A stretch of DNA of 64,000 nt, from positions 2,969,752 to 3,033,751 of the forward strand of contig NZ_JAQNDL010000003.1 of assembly GCF_028368995.1 (NCBI RefSeq), read 5' to 3'. The notes beneath the pieces were generated by a model. The model had not been told where the DNA came from. It ran no database searches and saw nothing but the letters and a program-made list of their open reading frames with translations. Both the position numbers and the translations under genes were made by a program. Below are positions 33,767-42,606 of this stretch, piece by piece (the stretch's first letter is position 1; the number at the start of each line of letters is the position of its first letter). The stretch is from Nannocystis bainbridge (lineage in GTDB: Bacteria; Myxococcota_A; Polyangia; Nannocystales; Nannocystaceae).

Positions 33767-36103
33767 GTGACTGCGCCGAGCGAGCGAGGGTCCGAGCTGC
33801 GGGGCGCGGCCGCGTTCGTCGCCGCGGCGGCGCTGCTGGCGGGGGCGCTCGCGCTGGTGCAGGTGCGGCTCGAGCCGCCGCCAGCGCTCGGCGAAGATGT
33901 CCCCGAGGACATGTTCTCCGCGACACGAGCGCTCGCGCGGCTGGAGCGGCTCATCGGCGACGACCTGCCCCACCCGGTCGGCTCGGCCGCGGCGGTGGGC
34001 CTGCGCGCGCGCATGCTGGCCGAGTTCGCGGCCCTGGGGATCGACGCGGAGGTCCAGGAGGGCTTCGCCTGCGGTCCGCGCAGCGCCGGCTGCGGGCGGG
34101 TGTGGAACGTGGTCGCGGCGCTGCCGGGGATCGAGGACGGGCCGGCGCTATTGGTCTCGGCGCACCACGACTCGGTCGCGGCCGGGCCCGGCGCCGGTGA
34201 CGACGGCGCCGGCGTGGCGGCCGTGTTCGAGGTGGCGCGGGCGCTGCTCGCCGGCCCGCGGTCGCGCAACCCGATCGTGTTCGTGCTGGTCGACGGCGAG
34301 GAGTCGGGCCTGCTCGGCGCGCAGGCGTTCGTCGACGCCCACCCGCGCGCGGCCTCGATCGGCGCCGTCATCAACCTCGACGCCGGCGGCACGCGCGGCG
34401 TCACCTCGCTGACGCGCACGACCGCGAACGACGATGGCCTGGTCGCGGCGGTCGCCGAGGCGGTGCCGCGGCCCTACGGCGCCAGCGTGATCGGGGCCGT
34501 CTACGGGCTCACGCCCTACGACACCGACTTCACCGTCTACAAGAACGCGGGCTGGCCGGCGCTCGACTTCGGCTTCGGCGAGGACAAGGCCCACTACCAC
34601 ACCCCGCTCGATCGCCTGGACAACCTCGACGCGGCGAGCGTGCAGCACCTCGGCGACACCGCGCTCGCGGCCGTGCGCGCGCTGGCCGGGGCCGACCTCG
34701 CGGCCCTGCCCGGGCGCTCGCGGGTGTACGTCGACGCGCTCGGGGCCCGCATGCTGCACCTGCGCACGCTGTGGATCCCCGGGCTCGCCGCGCTCGCGCT
34801 CGGGCTGCTCGTACCGGTCGCGCGTCGGCTCGCGCGCGAGTCCGGCGGCGATCGTCGCTCGTGGCTCCGGCGCGGGCTCGGCTTCGCGGCGCTGGTCGGG
34901 CTGCCGGCGGCGATCGGCGCCGGGTGGATGGCGGCGATCGCCTGGCTCACCGCGGCCGAGGTCGCCGGCCACGCGGCCCCGCTGCCGGCCCGCGTCGCGC
35001 TGTGGACGATCGTGCTGGCGACCGGCGGCGCGCTGGTCGGGCCGCTGGCGCGCGCCGACGCGGCCGCGCGCGCGTGGCTGTGGCTCGGGCCGTGGCTGTG
35101 GCTGGCGGCGATCGCCGCGATCACGGCGGTCGCGCTGCCGGGCGCGAGCGTCGGCGTGCTGCCGCCGGCGCTGGTCGCCGGCATGCTGGCGTTTTGGACA
35201 TGTTTCTTGGGCAATGCTCGTAAGAGCATGTCGTGGAGGACATGGCCCTCGGGACCTGTGATCCTCCTCGGCCTGGCGCTGCCGGCGCTGATGTGGCTGC
35301 AGGCGGCGGTGCGGGTCGAGGCGGTGTTCGGCCTCGAACCGGCGGCGGCCGGGGTGCTGGCGCTGCTGGCCTCGCTGCTGGCGCCGCTGTGGCACGGGCT
35401 CGGGCGCCTGCGCCGGCCGCTCGTGCTGGCCCTCGCGGTCGCCTGCGCCGTCGCCACGGCGATCGCCGTCACCTCGCCGGCGTACAGCGAGGCGCGGCCG
35501 CGGCGCCTGAGCCTGCTGTATCACCTCGACGCCGACAGCGGCGCGGGGCGGTGGATCGTCGGCGCGGACGCGCCGCTGCCGGCCGCGCTGCAGGCGGCCG
35601 CGGCGTTCGGCCCGGCCGGGCCGGCGTTCGCGTGGGACAGCGACGCTTCGCCCAGCTTCGTCGCCCCGGACGGTTCGTCGCCGCCCGGGCTGTCGCCGCC
35701 GACAGTCGAGCCCGAGGCGGACCCGGAGCCGCCACCGGGCGCGGGTCGGCGGGTGGTGGTGCGCGTGCGGTCGACCCGCGGCGCGCGGGTGATGGCGATG
35801 TTCGTGCCCGCGGCCGCGGGGCTGCGCAGCGTGGCGATGAACGGGGTGGTCCTGCCGCCCTACCCGGAGCACCGGCGCAAATACGTCGAGGGCGGCGAGG
35901 TCTACGGGATCGTCGCGCCGCCGCCGGAGGGCGTGGTAGTGACGCTCGAGCTGGACAGCGCCGCCGCGGTCGAGGCTGTCGTTTGGGACCTCTCGGAGGG
36001 GTTGCCCGCGGCGGGTGACGCGCTGAAGGCGGCGCGCCCGACCTGGGCCGTGCCCTCGCACGGCGGCGACCGGACCATGGTCTCGCGCCAGATCTCGCTA
36101 TGA
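33767..36103 (+). CDS. M28-family zinc aminopeptidase with multi-pass membrane domain
   Basis: 778 residues from GTG. One N-terminal helix (about 13-32) precedes an M28 domain (about 45-320): LLVSAHHDSVAAGPGAGDDG, LVDGEESGLLGAQ, NLDAGG and KAHYHTPLDR supply the two-zinc ligands and catalytic acid. About eight membrane helices follow (about 325-580) and then a soluble C-terminal domain. The layout is like Fxna/ERMP1-type bacterial homologues. Two dispersed hairpin elements are read in frame: 33896-33916 (EDVPEDMF) and 35195-35258, which inserts WTCFLGNARKSMSWRTWPSG between two helices. Confidence 0.88.
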   Translation: MTAPSERGSELRGAAAFVAAAALLAGALALVQVRLEPPPALGEDVPEDMFSATRALARLERLIGDDLPHPVGSAAAVGLRARMLAEFAALGIDAEVQEGFACGPRSAGCGRVWNVVAALPGIEDGPALLVSAHHDSVAAGPGAGDDGAGVAAVFEVARALLAGPRSRNPIVFVLVDGEESGLLGAQAFVDAHPRAASIGAVINLDAGGTRGVTSLTRTTANDDGLVAAVAEAVPRPYGASVIGAVYGLTPYDTDFTVYKNAGWPALDFGFGEDKAHYHTPLDRLDNLDAASVQHLGDTALAAVRALAGADLAALPGRSRVYVDALGARMLHLRTLWIPGLAALALGLLVPVARRLARESGGDRRSWLRRGLGFAALVGLPAAIGAGWMAAIAWLTAAEVAGHAAPLPARVALWTIVLATGGALVGPLARADAAARAWLWLGPWLWLAAIAAITAVALPGASVGVLPPALVAGMLAFWTCFLGNARKSMSWRTWPSGPVILLGLALPALMWLQAAVRVEAVFGLEPAAAGVLALLASLLAPLWHGLGRLRRPLVLALAVACAVATAIAVTSPAYSEARPRRLSLLYHLDADSGAGRWIVGADAPLPAALQAAAAFGPAGPAFAWDSDASPSFVAPDGSSPPGLSPPTVEPEADPEPPPGAGRRVVVRVRSTRGARVMAMFVPAAAGLRSVAMNGVVLPPYPEHRRKYVEGGEVYGIVAPPPEGVVVTLELDSAAAVEAVVWDLSEGLPAAGDALKAARPTWAVPSHGGDRTMVSRQISL
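35195..35258. repeat. CATGTCC-family element inside the M28 peptidase gene
   Basis: ggacatgtttcttgggcaatgctcg, taagagcatgtcgtggaggacatgg and ccctcgggacctgtg are family units. They lie in frame in a loop between predicted helices and raise the local Trp/Cys/Lys content above the Ala/Leu/Val-rich surroundings. Confidence 0.7.
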
Positions 36104-36417
36104 CGGCCTGGGCGCAGTTCCGTCCACATGGCCGCAGATGGGCCGAAGCACCGGCGACAGCCGGTCCGAGGTCGTCGCCGCCGCCCGGGTTGCGGGCGCG
36201 CGAGACCCGAGGCCGGCGAGGCACGAAGCCCTGGCCCGCGCGCCTGCCGGGCCGCGTCGGCGAGCTCACCCGCGGCGCGAAGCTGCCCGGTTTTGTCGCC
36301 CTCCGCACGTCCGGCGGCGACGCCCGGCGACATTTGCTATGGTGAACCGGAAGGCGGCTGGCCGCGCGAGCGACGGGCCGTGACAACCCTTCACGACGGA
36401 CTACTCTGGCTCCACTC
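36104..36417. other. Intergenic, no supported gene
   Basis: Small open frames here (one beginning ATGA at the M28 stop) are rich in Arg, Pro and Gly and show no helical or domain pattern. The wHTH membrane-protein promoter presumably lies near the end (tactctggc at 36402-36410). Confidence 0.45.
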
Positions 36418-37206
36418 ATGAACCGCCTCCGGCCCACCAAAGGGCGCCGGCCCTTCGGCACCCCGCGTCGCCTGCGCCCCGACCTCGCGCGTGACGGCGT
36501 GCTCGAGGCCGATCGCGAGGCCCCGGAGACGCAAGCGCTGGTGCGCCGCGGGGTCGGTTGGGACCAGTCGGCGGCGCTCGAGACGACCCCGTTCCGCGAG
36601 ACGGACCCGCTCGATTCGCCGCTGTCGTCGCGGATCTTGAGCCTGCTTTCCGACCCGCGGATCGATTTCCTGACGGTGGCCTCGGCCGCGGACGCGCTCG
36701 GCTCGCCGCGCCAGGACGTCGAGAACGCGCTCGAGGCGATGCGCCAGGCCGGCGTGCTGCTGGCGATCGGCGGCGGCTCGGTGGTCCGCTACGGGGTCAC
36801 GCCCGAGACGAAGGGCGAGCTCGAGGCCGAGTTCCGCGCCGCCGCGCAGGAGCTCGGCGAGCACGCGCTGCTGGCTCGCCTGTCGACCGAGTCGGCCATG
36901 GTGCCGTTCGAGGACGAGGAGCCGCGGCTGCCCGCGACCGCCGGCCTGCTGAGCCTGTTCCTGCCCGGCACCGGCCAGCTGCTCAACGGCGACATCGGCC
37001 GCGCCTCGCTGGTGTTCGCGGTGTGGAGCCTCGCGTGGATCACCCATCTGTCGCCGGTGTGGACCTTCGTGTGCCTGTACGCCGGCGCCGAGGCGTTCTT
37101 GACCGCGAAGATCCGCAGCATGGAGCGCAAGCTGGCCGAGGACAACCACGCGCTGCCGCCCGCCGGCGCCGGCCCGAAGAAGCTGCCCGCGCCGCGGCCG
37201 ACCTGA
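36418..37206 (+). CDS. Winged-helix-like membrane protein, unknown
   Basis: 262 residues. Residues about 60-125 (SRILSLLSDPRIDFLTVASA, then SPRQDVENALEAMRQAGVLL) look like a winged-helix domain of the replication/transcription type. Two membrane segments follow (LLSLFLPGTGQLLNGDIG and SLVFAVWSLAWITHLSPVWT), reminiscent of TM2/DUF-type small membrane domains whose first helix contains PGTGQ. A Pro/Lys tail ends it. It may be a membrane-tethered regulator; no family was confirmed. Confidence 0.65.
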   Translation: MNRLRPTKGRRPFGTPRRLRPDLARDGVLEADREAPETQALVRRGVGWDQSAALETTPFRETDPLDSPLSSRILSLLSDPRIDFLTVASAADALGSPRQDVENALEAMRQAGVLLAIGGGSVVRYGVTPETKGELEAEFRAAAQELGEHALLARLSTESAMVPFEDEEPRLPATAGLLSLFLPGTGQLLNGDIGRASLVFAVWSLAWITHLSPVWTFVCLYAGAEAFLTAKIRSMERKLAEDNHALPPAGAGPKKLPAPRPT

Positions 37207-37253
37207 GTCCGTTCGGGCAGGTCCCGGGTCGGCTTTGCATCGAGGTGTTCTTT

Positions 37254-37329
37254 AGAGCATGTCCCCGGGCACATGCTCTTTCGAGCATGCGCGAAGGGGC
37301 ATGCCCTTTCGAGCATGTCCCTTCGGCAC
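37254..37329. repeat. CATGTCC-family array between convergent genes
   Basis: agcatgtccccgggcacatgct is an inverted repeat; ctttcgagcatgcgcgaagg, ggcatgccctttcgagcatgtccctt follow. The array fills most of the gap between two stop codons. Confidence 0.8.
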
Positions 37330-37336
37330 GCCGCGC

Positions 37337-39754
37337 TCAGCCGTGATCGATCGGCCCCGGCGCGACGCCGCGGGCGCGGCTCGGCAGGGTCAGCGGCACG
37401 TAGGGCAGGCGCTGGGCCGGGGTGAACTCGGCCGGCGCGTGCAGCCAGCGGTAGCTGAGCCAGCGCTCGAGCACCGACTGGGTGTAGGCGCGGGTCTCGT
37501 CGTAGGGGATGGCCTCGATGAAGAGGTCGAAGTCCCAGTCCTTGCGCTTCTCGAGCCACTTGTCGACCGCGCCGGCGCCCGCGTTGTAGCTGGGGATCGC
37601 CAGCGGCACCGCGGCCTCGTCGCCGCCGTAGCGACGGACCAGGTTGCCGAGGTAGAGCGTGCCGAGGTCGAGGTTGAGCGACGGGTCGTGGAGGCGGGCG
37701 TCGTTGAAGCTCTCGACGCCGGCCTGGCGCGCGAGGTCCTTCGCGGTCGCCGGCATCAGCTGCACGAGGCCGCGCGCGCCGGCCCACGACGTCACGCCCG
37801 GCTCGAACCGGCTCTCGGTCTGCATGATGGCGAAGGTGAGGAACCACGGGACCTGGTGGGCGCCCTCGCCGGCGCGCACGAGGTCGGAGAACGCCAGCGG
37901 GTGGGCGATCGTCCACAGCTCGCGGTTGGCGACCCCGGGCGGGCTCTGGCGCCAGCTGCTGCCGAGCGCGCCGAGCAGCCGCTGCGATTCGCCGTAGAGC
38001 CCGGCCTGGGCCAGCACCGCGGCCGCGGGCCAGCCGTCGATCTTGGCCTCGCTGAGCTCCTCGCGGGCCTCGTCGCCGAGGCCGAGGCGGGCCAGCAGCA
38101 GCGCGCGCTCGGCCGCGGGCGTGGCCGGCAGGTCGAGGCGCGGGGCGGACTGATCGGCCGCCTTCGAGAGCGCCGCGATCCCGCGCGCGAGCGGCTCGTC
38201 GCCAGCCTCGCGCAGGCGCGACATAGCCTGAAGGCCAGGATAGCTGAGCGGCGCGGTGGCGACGACGTCGAGCCAGGCGGTCACGGCATCGTCGGCGCGG
38301 CCGAGCCGGTGCAGGCCGCGGCCGCGGAAGTAGTGCAGCTTGGCGCGGTCGCGCAGGTCGAGGCCCTTGCCGGCGAGGCCGTCGTCGGCCAGCTTGAGCG
38401 CGTCGGCCGGGCGGTCCTGCGTCAGCGCCAGCACCAGCAGCCGGCGCCGCGCCTCGAACGCCATGTCGCCGCCGGCGAACTCGCCCAGCATGCGCTCGTA
38501 GGCCTGCCGCTCGCGCGGCTTGTCGCTCTTCTCGGCCCACGACTCGCCGGCCAGCAGCAGCGAGTCGTCGGCGTAGCTGTGGTCAGGGAACTCGTCGGCG
38601 ACCGCGGTGAACTGCTTGGCCGCGCGCTCGTACTCGCCCTCGGCGTAGCGGCCGCGACCGGCCTGGTAGAGGGCCTTGACGAGGGTGTCCTTGCGGACAG
38701 GCCCGGCCTTGCGGCAGGCCATCGCCGCCGACTCGAACACCGGGCGCGACTTGGCCCGCTTGCGCTGCTTGAAGATCGCCGTGCCCTTGAGGAACAGCGC
38801 CTCGCAGCGGTCGGCCTCGGGCGGCTGCAGCGCGAGGAACTCGTCGACGTCGCGCAGGACCGCGGCGTAGCGGCTGCGCGCCAGTTGATCGCGGATCTTC
38901 GCCAGCTGGCGCTGACGCATGGCGTCGCGGTCCTCGGTGAAGCTGCGCCGCAGTCCGACCTTCTGCGCCAGCGCCGGCAGCCGCTCCTCGGCCTCGCTGC
39001 CGTAGTCGGACAGCGGCACGTCGAGCAGCAATTTTTCGTAGAGCTCGATCGCCTCGCGCAGCTCCTCGGGCGCCTCGCCTTCGGCCAGCAGCCGGGCCCG
39101 CTTGGCCCGCACCTCGTGCCGCCGCGGCGACTCGGGGAACTTGGCCAGGAAGCCGGCGTACTGCGCCAGCGCGCCGGCGCGGTCGCCGGTGCGCGCCTTG
39201 GCGTCGGCGCCGGTGATCGTCGCGGCCGGCTCGATCGCGGTGCCGGCCGCGGCTTCGACCAGGCCGGCGAGCGGCGCCACGGCCTTGTCGGGCATGCCGG
39301 CGTCCAGCCACGCCTGGGACTCGAGCAGGCGCAGGCGCGGGGCGACCGCGGACAGCCCGGGCGCCGTGCGGGCCTCGGCCAGCCGCCTGGCGCCCTCGGC
39401 GTACTTCTGCGCCCGCAGGTCCTCGAGCGCGCGCAGCCACAGCGCCGCCCCGCGGTCGTCGGCCGCGAGCGCGCCGTCCTGCAGCACCTCGTCGAGCAGC
39501 TTGACCGCGGCGGGGAAGTTCTGCCGCTCGCGCGCGAGGATGGCGTCGCGCCCGGGCCCGCTGGAGAACCACAGCTTGCGCTCGGGCTCGGCGACCGTCG
39601 GCGGGTCCTTCTTGGCGTCCTTGTCGGGCTCGCTGTCTTGCCGGCCGAGGTCGCCGGTGAACAGCGGCGGGGTGGACTCGCCGCGACATGCCCCAAAGGA
39701 CAGGCTCATCAGGACGAGCAGGGCGACCGGGCCGCGATTCGAAAGGCGTTGCAT
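37337..39754 (-). CDS. Soluble lytic murein transglycosylase (Slt70-like) lipoprotein
   Basis: 805 residues. ALLVLMSLSFGAC is a lipoprotein signal. A long superhelical TPR/alpha-solenoid region (about 60-600) precedes a C-terminal SLT domain: MQTESRFEPGVTSWAGARGL has the catalytic glutamate near residue 646, then VQLMPATAKDLAR and AIPSYNAGAGAVDKWL. It cleaves the MurNAc-GlcNAc bond with formation of 1,6-anhydro-MurNAc. AAGGAG lies 8 bases before ATG 39754. It lies 10 bases downstream of the FHA-GGDEF gene, so the two form an operon. tgtccttgcggaca (38686-38699) and gacatgccccaaaggacagg (39684-39703) echo the hairpin family in frame. Confidence 0.92.
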   Translation of the reverse strand: MQRLSNRGPVALLVLMSLSFGACRGESTPPLFTGDLGRQDSEPDKDAKKDPPTVAEPERKLWFSSGPGRDAILARERQNFPAAVKLLDEVLQDGALAADDRGAALWLRALEDLRAQKYAEGARRLAEARTAPGLSAVAPRLRLLESQAWLDAGMPDKAVAPLAGLVEAAAGTAIEPAATITGADAKARTGDRAGALAQYAGFLAKFPESPRRHEVRAKRARLLAEGEAPEELREAIELYEKLLLDVPLSDYGSEAEERLPALAQKVGLRRSFTEDRDAMRQRQLAKIRDQLARSRYAAVLRDVDEFLALQPPEADRCEALFLKGTAIFKQRKRAKSRPVFESAAMACRKAGPVRKDTLVKALYQAGRGRYAEGEYERAAKQFTAVADEFPDHSYADDSLLLAGESWAEKSDKPRERQAYERMLGEFAGGDMAFEARRRLLVLALTQDRPADALKLADDGLAGKGLDLRDRAKLHYFRGRGLHRLGRADDAVTAWLDVVATAPLSYPGLQAMSRLREAGDEPLARGIAALSKAADQSAPRLDLPATPAAERALLLARLGLGDEAREELSEAKIDGWPAAAVLAQAGLYGESQRLLGALGSSWRQSPPGVANRELWTIAHPLAFSDLVRAGEGAHQVPWFLTFAIMQTESRFEPGVTSWAGARGLVQLMPATAKDLARQAGVESFNDARLHDPSLNLDLGTLYLGNLVRRYGGDEAAVPLAIPSYNAGAGAVDKWLEKRKDWDFDLFIEAIPYDETRAYTQSVLERWLSYRWLHAPAEFTPAQRLPYVPLTLPSRARGVAPGPIDHG

Positions 39755-39764
39755 CACCTGCTCC

Positions 39765-40676
39765 TTAGACCAGCCGCGTCGGCTCGTTCTCTGGGTCGTA
39801 GATCTCGACGCGATCACCACCGGCGCGGCGGGCGATCGTCAGCGCGACCTCGGCGGCCTTGATCAGCGCGTCGGCGGTCGGCTCGTGCAGCAGCGCCAGG
39901 TCGGCGACCCCGAGCGACAGCGTCACGTGCGTCGCATCGGCGCCGGGCAGCTCGCGCGCGGCGATCGTCTCGCGCAGCCGCCGGGCGGCCCGCGAGGCCC
40001 GCATGGCGTCGACGTCGCGGCACAGGAAGGCGAAGTCCTCGTCACCGAGGCGGGCCAGCAGGTCGTCGCTGCGGGTGCTCTCGACGATCGTCAGGCACAT
40101 GGCCCGCAGGACCTGGTCGGCGGTCGCGTCGCCGACGCTCGCGCGCACGCCGGCGAAGCCGTCGACCTCGAAGCGGACCAGCGCCAGCGGCTTGCCGTGC
40201 CGCAGCGCCACGGCGACGTCGCTCTCGAGCCGATTCAAGAAGTAACCGCGGGCGAACAGGCCGGTGAGGCGGTCGCGCAGCGTCGACTCGTACAGCTCGC
40301 GCTGGTGGTCGTCGTCGGTGTCCTCGTGGAAGGTGAAGCGGAGCACGCTGGCGGCCCCGAGCTGGATCTTGTCGCCCTCGCGCAGCGCGTAGCGATCGAC
40401 GCGCTCGCCGTTGGCGAAGGTGCCGTTGGTCGAGCCGGCGTCGGACAGGTAGTACACGCCCTTGTCGACCGTTACGGCCGCGTGGGTGCGCGAGATTCCC
40501 TCGTCGTTGACCCGCACCGTCGCCGTCAGCCCGCGGCCGATCGTGGTGTACTTGGGGTCGAGCTCGAACATCTCGCCCATGCGGTCGCCCGCGAGCACCA
40601 CGACGAACGCCTTCCGCGGCGCCTCCTTGTCGGAGGCGCGGTCGGGAGCCTGAAATCGTCCGGGCGCGGCGGCCAC
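39765..40676 (-). CDS. FHA-GGDEF protein with degenerate GGDEF motif
   Basis: 303 residues from GTG 40676. The FHA domain (about 25-115) shows TIGRGLTATVRVNDEGISRT and GSTNGTFANGERV, the phosphothreonine-binding loops. The GGDEF domain (about 130-295) keeps DRLTGLFARGYFLNRL, but the signature is ARLGDEDF in place of GGDEF, so diguanylate cyclase activity is doubtful and it may be a c-di-GMP or GTP sensor. It couples Ser/Thr kinase signalling to the downstream transglycosylase gene, judging by operon order. The start is uncertain because no ATG fits. Confidence 0.85.
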   Translation of the reverse strand: MAAAPGRFQAPDRASDKEAPRKAFVVVLAGDRMGEMFELDPKYTTIGRGLTATVRVNDEGISRTHAAVTVDKGVYYLSDAGSTNGTFANGERVDRYALREGDKIQLGAASVLRFTFHEDTDDDHQRELYESTLRDRLTGLFARGYFLNRLESDVAVALRHGKPLALVRFEVDGFAGVRASVGDATADQVLRAMCLTIVESTRSDDLLARLGDEDFAFLCRDVDAMRASRAARRLRETIAARELPGADATHVTLSLGVADLALLHEPTADALIKAAEVALTIARRAGGDRVEIYDPENEPTRLV

Positions 40677-40840
40677 TGGCCGGCATCGTAGGGCCCGCCG
40701 GCCCCGCGGGGCAACATTTGGGCCCTTCCAGGCCGGGGCGCCCGCGGCGCGCGCTGGAGGGCTTGCGCGGGCCGGGTGGCCGCCCCATACTCGTGATTCA
40801 CCGCGGCGCCCGTCGTCGCGGCGAAAGTCCAACCACTCAC

Positions 40841-41198
40841 GGGGGTGTCAGGTTTCGACGGGGGTTCTGAACGTGATGGATTGCGTGCCGGGGCTGCTCA
40901 CTCAGCCACGTAAAAATGAGTGGGAATCATAGCTGCCAACGACAACAGCTACGGCCAGATGGCCCTCGCGGCGTAAGAACCCGCGACATCCCCCCCCCAG
41001 AGGCTCCGATAGGGACGGGGGTGTGATTACCGGAGCTAGCGTGAGCGCCTCGCCCCGAGCGCTCGTGCGAAATGAGGGGATCGCGACGGAGAGGGCCTGC
41101 CGTGGGCATGCTCCGGAGCTAAATCAAATTCAGCGGCTACGCACGTAGTGGTCCCACCGGATGGCTCGCGGACCCGGGTTCAACTCCCGGCGCCTCCA
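40841..41198 (+). ncRNA. ssrA: tmRNA
   Basis: The 5' end gggggtgtcaggtttcgacg and the 3' T-arm gggttcaactcccggcgcctcc form the alanine-tRNA-like end; gggggtg pairs with cgcctcc, with discriminator A at 41198. CCA is not encoded. The resume codon is GCC at 40935 and the reading frame gives the tag ANDNSYGQMALAA followed by TAA (40974-40976). It rescues stalled ribosomes with SmpB and tags nascent chains for proteolysis. Confidence 0.95.
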
Positions 41199-41201
41199 CT
41201 C

Positions 41202-41238
41202 GGCCGGACTCGGCAACCGAGTCCGGCCAACCTTTTTT
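41202..41238 (+). terminator. Rho-independent terminator of ssrA
   Basis: A 12-bp stem ggccggactcgg / ccgagtccggcc with a caa loop is followed by aacctttttt. It starts three bases after the mature tmRNA end. Confidence 0.93.
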
Positions 41239-41483
41239 CGCACGGTAACGAGCAAGGTCTCGTCCACCATGCCGCCCCGCTGGCAGACCCGCCCCACGGC
41301 AGTCTGAGCGGGGCGTACTTTTTTGGTCGCCCGCGGCTTCGAGAGCGAGTTTGCCGCAGCCGGGTATCCGGCTCGCCCACGGCAGCGCCTCGCTAGTCTT
41401 GCCGCGACCGGCCGAGCTGAGATTCGCGGCCGTGACGGGCGCGCTGGCTGGGGACGCTCCTGGTCGCCCCAAACTGAGCCGCC

Positions 41484-41640
41484 GCGAACGGCCTCGAGCA
41501 GCTTGGCGCGCTTGGCCTTGTACTCCTCTTAGTGAGGAGCTCGGCCTCGAACGCGGCCTTGAGCTTGCGCAGCTTGGCCTCGAGGCTGTTGTCGTCGGCG
41601 GCCGCTGCTGCGGCTGCTGGAACTGCTGCTGCTGCTTCAC
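41484..41640 (-). pseudogene. Frameshifted SHOCT-domain gene remnant
   Basis: Read on the minus strand, one frame gives DDNSLEAKLRKLKAAFEAEL and, after a one-base shift near 41527-41533, EEYKAKRAKLLEAV, together the usual SHOCT layout of two short helices at a protein C-terminus. Another frame upstream reads a Gln-rich KQQQQFQQPQQ. At least one base is missing, so the gene is broken here or contains a sequencing error. The rest of 41239-41737 holds no intact gene. Confidence 0.5.
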
Positions 41641-41737
41641 GGCGCCGGCATCCCCGACAGCCGAGCGCTTGCCGCGATCGGCTTCCAGGTCCCCGACCCT
41701 GCCCGGGACACCGCGTCGGCTCTCGGCCTCGAATCTC

Positions 41738-42094
41738 TCAGGAGATACCGTCGATGCAGTCGGCCACGGCGAACAGCGCCTGGTCGCCGGGGTCGTCGGG
41801 GTCGAAGCAGGCCTCGTCCACGCTCTGGGCGGCCGCGGGCAAGGCGGTGATCCGGCGAAAACCCTGGCCCGGGCGCAGACGCGGCGAGCGGAGCAGGTAC
41901 ACGCGTCCCCGCGAGACGTAGAAGACCCGGCGCTCGTCGGCGTAAAAACCGTCCCGGACGCGCACCAGCGCGAAGTCCTCGCCGTATACGTGCATCTCGA
42001 GCGTCGCGGCGGGCGCGGTGCGGGCGACCTTCCGGGTCTCCGGGGTCATGAAGGTCGCAAAGTCGAGCTGCTCCCAGGCCTCGTAAGCACGCAT
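41738..42094 (-). CDS. Uncharacterised small protein (118 aa)
   Basis: Not recognised. MRAYEAWEQLDFATFMTPET is followed by a beta-rich section (LEMHVYGEDFALVRVRDGFY, RRVFYVSRGRVYLLRS). No signal peptide. GGAGG lies 6 bases before ATG 42094, a strong ribosome-binding site. It lies on the same strand as the ATP-grasp cluster, about 510 bases beyond its last gene with hairpin elements between, so membership in that cluster is uncertain. Confidence 0.65.
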   Translation of the reverse strand: MRAYEAWEQLDFATFMTPETRKVARTAPAATLEMHVYGEDFALVRVRDGFYADERRVFYVSRGRVYLLRSPRLRPGQGFRRITALPAAAQSVDEACFDPDDPGDQALFAVADCIDGIS

Positions 42095-42606
42095 CGGTCG
42101 CCTCCGATCAGACAGCATTTAACAGCGGCCGGCACCCACGCCGTCAAGCGCCATCGCCGACAAGCCCGCGAGCCGGCTGTGCCTCGCGCTGGGGATAAGC
42201 CCGAGACCGCCGCCGGAACGCGCGACCGACGGGGCTCTGCGGCCATGCAGAAGCAGGATTCGCGCGTCCGCGCTTGAGCCCGCTCGCGCGAGCAAACCGC
42301 ACAGGCCGCACCTGCCGCGCCAAGGCCCGCGCGGAGGCGCGCAGCTCGCATGTCCTTTAAAACATGTTTTAAAGGGCATGGTCCAAAAGCCCTGCGCATG
42401 AGGACACGTCGAGCCGCGCCGGAGGGCCCAGGGCAGGAACAGCCTGACGAACTCGATTCACTCGAGCCCGAGCGACCCACACGAGCACCACCACGTTTAC
42501 GCATGTCCCTCGGAACATGCCCCTCAGGACATGCTCTTTGAAGCATGTCCCCCGGAGCATGCCCCTCAGGACATGCTCTTTGAGCAGAAGAGCCCGAAGG
42601 TACAGC
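42095..42606. repeat. Gap with CATGTCC-family arrays flanking the ATP-grasp cluster
   Basis: catgtcctttaaaacatgttttaaagggcatgg (42349-42381) includes a 22-bp perfect palindrome (42354-42375). A second array runs 42500-42583, in which catgcccctcaggacatgctctttga occurs twice (42516-42541 and 42558-42583). The remainder has no supported gene. Confidence 0.8.

Noticed and set aside
31209..33770. Very long open frame (about 850 codons) overlapping the RND exporter in another frame
   Set aside because: It is an Arg/Ala/Gly-rich shadow caused by high GC; the overlapped frame has clear transmembrane and RND motifs.
36100..36345. 81-codon frame overlapping the M28 stop (ATGA)
   Set aside because: Arg/Pro/Gly-rich with no secondary-structure pattern; the overlap seems fortuitous.
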